Below the pieces are notes generated by a model. That model searched no databases, was not told the DNA's origin, and saw nothing but the letters and a program-made list of their open reading frames with translations. 64,000 bases of DNA from Paraspadella gotoi (Eukaryota > Chaetognatha), in NCBI GenBank assembly GCA_051294375.1, contig CM119269.1, positions 12,928,790 through 12,992,789 of the forward strand. Direction: 5' to 3'. Both the position numbers and the translations under genes were made by a program. Of the stretch, positions 55,673 through 64,000 are shown piece after piece. Within the stretch, counting starts at the first letter, position 1; every line of letters starts with the position of its first letter.

Positions 55673-56337
55673 TGGTGGACTAAAATCCACCAACCGTTCA
55701 TCAGCGAGCCATTGTGCCGAGGCAAGTCGTTCGCCTCCCGCCCCGGGGTCCGGGGTTCTTAGCCCGGTGGTCGTCTGGCAGTTGAGAGGGACGGGGCAGC
55801 TTGACCGCCTGTGGCATGGTGTTGGGCCTGGTATCCAAGGGCTCGCGGGACTGCTTATATTTGAAACGGTATCTGTCACTATAACATAATAATAATTACT
55901 GTCTCTCATTGGTGACCCGAACTTTCCGAACCACAACAGCAACAACAACACTCTCAGGCGACATGCCTCAACCTGGCGATGCACTTTCCGCCAACAACAC
56001 ATCAGCGACAATGCCTCAACTTGGTGACGAACTTTCCACCATCAAACAACAATTCACTGAAGAGACGCAACAGGACTTCTCCCTACGGCGAGGGGGGGAT
56101 TTATGGTGGACTAAAACTCACACCAAACCGTTCATCAAGCGGCCATATTGGTGCGGAGGCAAGTTCGTTTCGCTCCCGCCCCGGGTTCGAGTTCTATACC
56201 CGCGTGTCCGTTCTGCAGTTAGAGGAACGGGGCGCTTGACTGCCTGTGGCAATGGGTGTTGCGGCCTGGTCCGAGGCTCGGGACTGCTATATTGAACGGT
56301 TCTGCACTATAACATAATATAATTTACTGTCTCTTCA
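55673..56337 (+). mobile_element. Miniature LTR retroelement (TRIM-like)
   Basis: Two direct repeats, 55673-55908 (236 bp) and 56104-56337 (234 bp). Both start TGGTGGACTAAAA and end TACTGTCTCT(T)CA, giving TG...CA termini. Directly after the first is TTGGTGACCCGAAC, in the position and style of a tRNA primer-binding site. Directly before the second is the polypurine tract GGCGAGGGGGGG (56086-56097). The roughly 195-bp interior has no gag or pol, only a short frame with a repeated MPQ(P/L)GD(A/E)LS. The LTRs contain a tRNA-like B-box string (GGGTTCGAGTTC at 56183). No convincing target-site duplication was seen. Confidence 0.7.
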
Positions 56338-57423
56338 TGCCGTATTTTTTTGCCATAACAAAAGTGAATCAAATAAATAAAATAAAATGATAATTTATGT
56401 TTTTAGATGATGATGATGATGATCAGAAATTAAAAGCTGTTATGAAAAAACGATTTAATAACACTCAACGTTTAAAAAATATCGAGAAAAATTTAAACAA
56501 AGAAACAAAATCCTGAAATTATAATCACTTTGATTGCCCCACTTTATCATCTTTACAGCCGCTGGCAAAAAAGCCTGTGGGATGACCTGGAGAAATTCCG
56601 GGCTCACAAAGAAGGGGAGGTTTTGAAAGAGCGGCGGAGAGGCGTCAAGGGCAGCAGTCGAAGGAAGACGCCGGCGCGGAAGCGGCTGGAAGATGCGCTG
56701 AGGAAGGGAAACGACAGAGAGATACTAGAGGCTTTGAAGGTCCCGACTTATGTATTCACGTGTAAAGGTAAAGTTATTCGGTACACAAAAAAACTAAGGT
56801 ACGATCATATTTTGGTATTCACTTCCAGGCTTGCACGAGGTGTGCTTCCCGACGATGATGCCGCTCATGAAGAGGGCGAGCAGGCAACTCGTCCAGGCGG
56901 GCTCTCAAGGAGACAAGCTCCATGAACGACTTGTCATATTATAATTATTAACAAGGTTGTATGAAATTGGTACAACCAATACTAAAATTATCCATTCATT
57001 TAAATAAATAAAGCTATCGTTGCCCTGACTTTGGACAGGGCTTTGTGTGGTTTAAGGCCCCCATCCACTCTCTTACAAGATAATGACATAGCAGGTCCCT
57101 TGCAAGCTTTCAAATCAAAAAATGACTTTTTTCACAGTCTCGTTTATTCCCTCCACAAGTACCTGGCTCCCTCTATCAATGAAGTGGAAAATATTTTCAA
57201 AAGAAAGTTTCAATTGTAATGAAAAACCACTAACACCCGTAAACACATACACTAGACCATTAACCCTAAATATTAATGTTATTAAGTGAATCCCCCCACT
57301 TCTCTCTCTTTTCTTTTTCTCTCTCGGTCTCCTCTTCTACTCCTCTTCTTCTCTCTCTCTTCTCTCCCTCTCTCTCTCTCTCTCTCTCATCCTCTCCCGT
57401 CTCTCTCGTTCGTCTCCGACTTA
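56338..57423 (+). other. Fragmentary exons and a dispersed repeat
   Basis: An open stretch around 56548-56742 reads DDLEKFRAHKEGEVLKERRR and RLEDALRKGNDREILEALK before a possible donor. Another after CAG at 56828 reads CFPTMMPLMKRASRQLVQAG. Both resemble the helical hairpins upstream. 56958-57092 is a TTGGTACAACCAAT-family repeat. CT-rich DNA at 57299-57415 precedes the next candidate exon. Confidence 0.4.
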
Positions 57424-57856
57424 GCTCCAGTCGGTTCCCTCACTCCGATAAAACGTGATCGGGACGCCAAGCTATGGGAAGGAGGCTTATTCGCGGATAT
57501 GGAAAATGTCGGGGGCGACCCGGCAACGATCGCAAAGGCCAAAGCCAATTTGGGCCGATATGGAGTCACGTAGACGCCCAAGCTTAAGAAGGAATTGGAG
57601 GTGAAGCGGTGCCGGTCTGACTTCGACAGCGCCGTTGACCTTTTTATTTTAAAAACTGTAATCTGAAAACGGAATTGTGAGCAATTGAAAACATTTTTTT
57701 GTTTTTTTTTATCTTTGTTTTTGACGACAGGGTCGGCGCTTCGATGTCGGCAGAACCGAAGAGAATACAGGCGGCGCTGGAGAAAGCCAAGGCGCGCGGC
57801 CTTGTGATGAACGACGATCCGGCCCTGATTCAGAAGGCGGGAACACTTCTTCTCAG
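57424..57856 (+). CDS. Two orphan helical-hairpin exons
   Basis: 57424-57573 after a CT-rich acceptor region reads IKRDRDAKLWEGGLFADMEN and DPATIAKAKANLGRYGVT, then meets TAG. 57731-57856 after GACGACAG reads KRIQAALEKAKARGLVMNDD and PALIQKAGTLLLR, ending at AG|GCGCGT. The pattern of about 12 residues, a Gly/Asp turn and about 12 residues matches the repeats at 46.6-49.8 kb, so they may belong to the same or a neighbouring paralogous gene. Frames between them do not join. Confidence 0.4.
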
Positions 57857-58078
57857 GCGCGTTGAGTGAAACTTAGCCTTTTACTTACCTTTAGTTTGGC
57901 GTTCTAAATCCAAATACTAATTAGGATGAGCTTATGTATAAATTATTTACCTCCAAGTGGCATCCGTAATCCTATTACAGGGCGGGGACCCCACCAAGGC
58001 CCTAAGGAGATCTGAAGAAATCCTCCGTAGGAGGCGCGGAGGGATACATGAAGGCAAACTGGCGCGAACGAAGGAAGT

Positions 58079-58103
58079 NNNNNNNNNNNNNNNNNNNNNN
58101 NNN
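58079..58103. other. Assembly gap (25 N)
   Basis: A run of exactly 25 N bases, a typical fixed-size scaffold gap. The sequence to its right restarts with a copy of DNA found 13.4 kb to the left. Confidence 1.
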
Positions 58104-60147
58104 TAAATAAGAAAGAAATTGAACTAGTAATAAACAGAAACGATAGTTCCTTTTTACCGAACCTGTGCTTCTATAGCGGTGCTCTTGTCTTGCAGATTAT
58201 GACATTAATAACTGGCTATTAGGAGTTGGACGATTAAGAGAAAACATGAAATAACAAATTAATAAACCAATAAATTCCCGAGTCTCCTAAGAATGTAGAT
58301 ATCAAGTCAATATTCAATACGATTCCGCAAGCTCGATGATTTTATGTCAAAACCGGTTCAATATCGGCCAATCGCGATTCATTCCGGCACTTGATAGAGC
58401 CTCTCGATAAAATTATCTTATCATTGTTTATCTAATAATCATAATTATTAATCACGCTCATAATACAATCCGTCTATGTTGTTAATTATTATTTATTTTC
58501 TCTTCAGTGACGAATCTCCGTGTGAAGAAGAATCAGGATCTGAACTGGAAGAGACAGCAGCCCCGAGCAAAAAGTCTGCGGCGTCGGCTGCGGGCTCTGT
58601 CGCCGCGTCGGCTTCAGTGGCGGCGCCTCCCGGGCCGGCGGCGTCGAAGAAATCCGCCTTGGCTGCCTCCGTGAAACCGCCGGCTCACGTTGACAGGGTC
58701 GTCCAGGAAGCTTCTCGGTATCGATCCCGACTCTGTCTCTGTTGTCGCTTTACTTTTTTAGAAGTTAAAAGGAATATTTCTTTCGTGAAGGCCAGGGCGG
58801 ATCATCGAGACCAACTTACAAGTCTGTTAGGAGCAAAGCACGAGCACATGTCAGTTGTTACTTTTTCCTGTTTGGCATTTGTTTTGTGAAATTACAAATT
58901 AGATTTGTAAGATTTTGGATTATGTTCGATGCCTTTTTCTTGTGATCAATTATGTCACTAGTCAGAATGTCAGTCAGTTTTTTTCTCTTTTCTATACTAC
59001 TTTAAATAATTATAATTCGCCAGAAATATCCTTAAAAATGTCATTGTTACGAAGATGGAAACAATTCCTCTCTCAGATACGACCCCTGGAATGATGTTCG
59101 ACAGCGGGTCAAGCTCCTCTTTTGAATTTTCTGATTACGAAAGGTGAATTTAAATCGAAAAATCTTAAAAATTCGCTTAACATTTGATGAAATGTCTGAT
59201 TGAAACACGATAAAAAGCAATTAGAAATTTTTAAAATAGTGTCTTGCTTCCGTATCATTTTCAAAGGTGTCTCTGTCAGGCAAATGTTTCTTCGGTATTT
59301 TAAATTATGCATAAATAATTTTATAGGAAACTATACCTGTTATTATTGTTTGACAGAGGTCCGAAGGCGGCTCGACCTCCCACCAAGCCTCCGATCGATC
59401 GCGGCGAAGGTAATCGGAACCGAAGACTGAATCGATTGCACTCCTTGATTTTATTCATTTATTTATTTTGGAGGGATCTTTTTGTCAATTTGCTCAGGCC
59501 CCGCTTTCGACAAAGCCTCTCGGGCGCCCACCGTCGCTAGCAAAATAACGAAAAAGAGTACATTCTGTGAGTTAACTTTAACTAACGAAGATTACATTCT
59601 GTGTTAAACTTTAACAACTTTAACTAACGAAGATTACATCTGTGAGGTTAACTTTTGAGATTTAAAATTGTCGTATTCTCCCGGACTGCTTTTTCAGTAC
59701 AAGATAATATTACAGCATTGGTAACCGACTTTTTAAAAAAAAATTACATATTTTAGAGGTCAGCCCTTTTTTCTTTTCCACCACTCTTGGCCATACTTTT
59801 CCCAGCAACTGCGCCTGGAATGGTCTTCGACGATTTTGGGTCGGGTTCCCTTTCTAGGACGAGTTCGAGCTCCGTCGGATGCAAATGGAAGAGCTGAGGC
59901 GGTAATTTCTCAGTTTATCGGTTGAAAAACAAAGCAATCGATTATCAGATGTTGTCCACCGCAGAGCTGGAGTCGGGACAGCGATCCCAGGATGCAGGCG
60001 CTGCTGAAGGGCGCCAAGGCGTCAAAGGCCGACGACCTCAAGAGACAAATGGAGGAACTAAGAAGGTCGGCGGTCGATTTTCGGGCTGAAATTGTGCAGT
60101 AGCAAAACCGGATAAACGTTATTTCTTTGCGCCACTTAATAGGCAGG

Positions 60148-62225
60148 GAGTTCGTGATAGCGATCCAAGAATGCAAGCGTTAAAAAAGTCCTTGGCTGAA
60201 GCAGGGGACAAAGATGAAATTAAAGACAAATGGAAGAATTAAGGAGGTCAGTTTTAGTTGTTTTTAACATATATTTTCGAGTGAACATATTTATCCGTTC
60301 TTTGCACGACTTAATAGGCAGGGTTCGTGATAGCGATCCAAGAATGCAAGCTTTAAAGAAATCGCTTGCTGAAGCCGGGGACAAAGATGAGATTCAACGA
60401 CAAATGGATGAATTGAGGAGGTTTGTTCTTTTAATTTAGATTATATTTATTTATATTATAAAATTGGTACAACCAATATAAAAATTATCCATTCATTTAA
60501 TAAATATGTTATGCTTATGTGCTATATATATAGCTATGCTTATTTATTTCGCATATATATGTATTGTCTTATAGTTTTGAAATTTTATTTAATTTTTTTA
60601 ATGTTATCTCATTTTATTGTATATTTTTATTATTTGTTAATCAAACATAAAGAGCATAATAGCGTTTCGCTTCTAATAATAGGCAGGGAGTTCCGGATAG
60701 CGGACCCACGAATGCAAGCATTAAAGAAGTCCGCTTGCCGAAGCTGGAGATAAGGATGAACTTAAAAGACAAATGGAAGAATTAAGGAGGTTGCAAGTTT
60801 TCATTTTCTACCAATTTTAAATTCTTTTATAACTGTTTATTTTTTTAAAATATTTCCGTATTTTTTTCATTTTTTTAAAAAACAAAATGAGTATAAAAGT
60901 TGTTGGCATATTCCTATAGGCAGGAGTGGCGTGACAGCGATCCACGAATGCAAGCATTAAAAAAAAAATCGCTTGCAGAGAAGCCGGAGACAAGGATGAA
61001 ATTCAAAAACAGAATGGAGGAATTGAGAAGGTCAATAATTTTTTAATAATTTCTTAAGCAAATAATTTTGGAATAATATATTTTTGCTTTTCATAATAGA
61101 CAGGGGTGCGTGACAGCGACCCAAGAATGCAAGGCTTTAAAGAAATCGCTTGCAAGGACAGATCAAAAAAGATGATATCAAAAGAGAAAGAAGAATTAAG
61201 AAAGTAAATGATATAGATTATCTTTTTTTTAATTATTTTCCCATTAAGATTTTACATTATTGTTGTGTTTTTTCTCCTCATACTAGGCAAGGGGTGCGAG
61301 ACAGTGACCAAGAATGCAAGCTTTGAAAAAAAGTCCCTTGCAGAGGCGGAGACAAAGATGAAATTCAAAGACAAGATGGAAAATTACGAAAGTATTATTA
61401 TAGCTATTTATACAATTTAATATGTTACCAGTTTTTTTTTATCAGGGCTGGAGTTCGTGACAGCGACCCCAGAATGCAAGCATTAAAAAAGTCGCTTGCT
61501 GAGGCAGATGAAAAGATGACATCAAACGTCAAATGGAAGAATTAAAAAGTGAATGTTAAAATTATTTTTAAACTTTTACCTCAAGGACTTTTATTATTGT
61601 TGTTTTTACTTCGCACATTAGGCAGGGAGTTCGTGACAGTGATCCGAGAATGCAAGCATTGAGAAAGTCCTTAGCAGAGGCTGGAGACAAAGACGAAATT
61701 CAAAGACAGATGGAAGAATTAAAAAAGTAATTTACTAAATACTATATTTTTAATTTTTGGGATTATTCTCATTCAAAATTTTTTCTTTTTTTTTTAGGGC
61801 GGGAGTTCGCGATAGCGATTCAAGAATGCAGGCATTAAGAAAGTCGCTTGCGGAAGCAGAAACAAAAAGATGAAATCCAAAGGCAAATGGAAGAATTGAG
61901 AAAGTATGTTATTTTACAATTAAGTAACTGAAAAGCCCATATTATTACCTTTTTCATCTGAAGTGTCTAGAGTCACTTAAAACATTCTTGATCTATTAAA
62001 AGTTATCTCAGAAAAGTGCAGAGTTCAAGAAGTACAAGGTTCTCTCCCTTTACCTACATTAGCCTCTACTTTTCACCCAATTGCAGATCTGGGGTACGCG
62101 ATAGCGATCCCAGGATGCAGGCGCTAAGAAAGTCATTGGCGGAGACGGAAGGAGGTAAGGTCAGCGCCGCCGATCAGGCCGCGCGGGACGACGTCGCGAG
62201 ACAGATGGAGGAACTGAGAAAGTAA
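60148..62225 (+). pseudogene. Broken copies of the repeat exons (assembly-level)
   Basis: Positions correspond to the intact array at 46763-48840. Some units keep the frame: 60318-60422 lacks 3 nt, and 61622-61728 and 62087-62221 are intact. Others carry 1-3 nt indels, for example around 60700, 60960, 61140 and 61330. Because introns carry the same density of indels, these are probably sequence errors rather than decay, and they should not be annotated as separate coding exons. Confidence 0.6.
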
Positions 62226-63019
62226 GTATCGCTTAGAGAGATTGATAATGATCGCTTCGTCTCAACCGCTCATTGGTTGGTTTCTTTAAACCAATCAGAA
62301 TGGGCGTCCGCGATAGCGATCCACGAATGCAGCAATTGCTGAAAGAGGACGAGCGATTGGCTGATAAGATGTTGGAAGAAGCGAAAAAAGTAAGTCGTTT
62401 TTGACGTTGAATAATGAATATCTCTTTTTTCAACTTGAAATCGGTACAGTTTCCAGTTTTTTAAGTGATTGTGTTAAACGAATTAAAACTAGTTTGAGCA
62501 AACAATGCCGGATCTGCCCACGATCATTAGCGTGCAGCTGATCACACAAGGTCTTAATAATTTATTAATTAATATATTAAATAATTAATTAATAAATTAA
62601 ATAATTAATTAATTAATATTAATTTTTTTATTCTCGTTCAAATCTTTTTTCCACTTTGCCTCGACCACAAAACAACAATATCGATTACAAAATTATAAAT
62701 TATAAAAATAATAAATTAATTAATTACAAAATAATTAATTAATGACTAATTTATTAATAATCTACGGACGGACGGACAACATTTTATTTTGCATAATTTA
62801 TCATAATTCGATATTCTAAGATGATGTAAGTAACTTACCAACAAGATTTGGCGGTGGGACCGACGGACCGAAAAGGTGGATTATAGACCGGAATCTGCTG
62901 TAAGCAGATCCGGCTAAATTATACCTGAGATTCTAACACGCATATCGCTCTTCCATGCCTCTAAAGCAATAAATCTTACGTGAAGGTAAAATCGTGATAA
63001 GTTGAAAATACCATATTCA

Positions 63020-63644
63020 TAAGTCTAGAAAGATTACATACAGAAATTCTAAAAGTCAATTATGAACAACATACGCATCAGGTGAAACATTTAATGTTGT
63101 AAAAAAAAATTAATTTTGTTTTAATTTTCGCATAGCCTATATTTATATATAGTACTATCCTTATAAAATCGAAAAATTTCAAAATGGGTTTCTTAATTTT
63201 TGATTGCAGATGTGAATTCCTCGTCAAAGTTGATTTAGAAGAAAATATAAATCATTTTAAAAATTCTTTCACTTAAAGTGAGTTAAAAATTTAAAAAAAC
63301 TATTATTTTAATATATAAAAAATTAATTTCAGCTTTAAAAATAGCTTTTTCTAATTTTTGACCCACTTAATGAAGAATTTTTCAAAAAGAGTATATGTCT
63401 TTTTATCAAACTTTTTTATGACAAATCCAAATCTGCCTAAAAAATTTAGAAAAAACTGTTTTGAAATTTTAACATTTATGGTTTAGTACTATGTATTAAA
63501 ATATGGCTCTACTGCGCATACAAATTGTTAAAATTTATTATAAATTTTTTTTAGCATAAAATGTTCTATACAGTATAGGTGTTCGTCCTCACTTTTGAAT
63601 TTTAATTTAAAGTTAATAACTTTAGGAATTTTACTACGCCGTTA
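63020..63644. mobile_element. hAT-like MITE present only in the second copy
   Basis: Same family as 22118-22853 (shared ATGAACAACATAC, ATATTTATATATAGTACTATCC, the inverted TTTTACTACGCC end and the inner arms). The corresponding point in the first copy (about 49628) reads ATATTCATGAATGAATT without interruption. Here ATATTCA(T) flanks both sides, with one extra C on the right, so the duplication is 7-8 bp. Non-coding. Confidence 0.8.
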
Positions 63645-64000
63645 ATATTCCATGATATGAATTAAATTAAGTAGTAAAACTCATGATAAGATCATCAAAA
63701 TTTTATATTCTGCTTTTTAGGCCTTAGTATTCTCCGAACCTTGATCAGTCATGTTCATGTCATTTGTCATCTTCAGACGGGACTCCGCGACGAAGATTCA
63801 AGCAATGAAAGATCTTCGAGTCGCCGTCGGGGAGAAAGCACGAACGTCAGGCCAAGCTTGACAAGGAGTTGGAATGAGAGAGAGATAGAGAGAGACAGAG
63901 AGAGAGAGGAGAGAGAGAGAGACAAGAGAAGAAGAGAGAGGAGAAGAGGAGTAGAGAAGAGAGAGGAGAGAGGGTCATGAGGAAAGGGATGAGAGATAGA

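Larger units (their letters stand above)
58104..64000 (+). repeat. Second, indel-rich copy of 44.7-50.0 kb
   Basis: From TAAATAAGAA (58104) the sequence follows 44722 onward in order and orientation, including introns. It covers the Ala/Pro exon (58508-), the exons around 59080-59900 and all thirteen repeat exons (about 59966-62392 and 63778 onward). Differences are mostly single-base insertions or losses and homopolymer changes. They break the frame in most repeat exons; the 60,685-60,790 copy, for example, has several extra bases. Unselected intron and exon positions are hit equally. This is best explained as an alternative haplotype or unpolished long-read sequence placed next to its homologue, not an expressed duplicate. 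It ends at the window edge inside GA-rich DNA. Confidence 0.85.

Noticed and set aside
56176-56200. tRNA gene around GGGTTCGAGTTC
   Set aside because: Only a B-box-like string is present. No cloverleaf or A box at proper distance, and it lies in an LTR.
59966-62392. A second functional repeat-exon array
   Set aside because: Frame-breaking single-base indels occur at the same density in introns and exons, and the copy follows a scaffold gap. Haplotype or misassembly is simpler.

Overview
Eukaryotic nuclear DNA, almost certainly from a protostome animal. The two recognisable complete genes are multi-exon animal genes: a miRNA-class Argonaute closest in wording to arthropod/lophotrochozoan Ago1, and macoilin, a metazoan ER-membrane coiled-coil protein. 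GT-AG introns are mostly short, intergenic DNA is AT-rich, and (GA)n/(CT)n microsatellites are extraordinarily abundant. I cannot name the species.

Layout. 1-18 kb is repeat-dominated: AT-rich DNA, GA/CT microsatellites, a 24-bp minisatellite (6.3-6.9 kb), a telomere-like tract (7.2-7.4 kb) and purine-rich tracts (9-11.3 kb). It carries two minus-strand exons of a DAPK/DRAK-family Ser/Thr kinase (4.58-5.22 kb) and a CpG-rich patch at 16.5-17.2 kb. 18.45-24.27 kb (minus) is a complete 11-exon macoilin gene of 976 codons with a MITE in intron 7. 24.3-27.5 kb is the divergent interval between macoilin and Argonaute. 27.50-35.20 kb (plus) is a complete 21-coding-exon Argonaute, 916 aa, with slicer tetrad D654/E694/D726/H864. 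35.2-38.3 kb is intergenic.

38.33 to about 53.26 kb (plus) is a gene of some 40 exons for a protein I do not recognise, and it is the most interesting part of the window. Acidic and basic disordered exons come first. They are followed by 13 consecutive small exons (46.58-49.84 kb), nine of them exactly 105 nt, each encoding one nearly identical 35-residue helical repeat with the signature GVRDSDPRMQAL. All internal array junctions are phase 2, so any exon can be skipped or duplicated without a frameshift. Further diverged helical-hairpin exons occur before the array and out to 57.9 kb.

Mobile DNA is frequent in and around this gene: a 1.6-kb hAT-like non-autonomous element inserted exactly at a 5' splice site, another element nested in it, an inverted-repeat element in intron 10, and a miniature LTR element (TRIM-like) at 55.7-56.3 kb. 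After a 25-N gap (58079-58103), 58.1-64.0 kb repeats 44.7-50.0 kb almost exactly but with many single-base indels. This looks like a second haplotype or misassembled noisy sequence rather than a functional duplication. A MITE present in that copy and absent from the first is a clean filled-site/empty-site pair.
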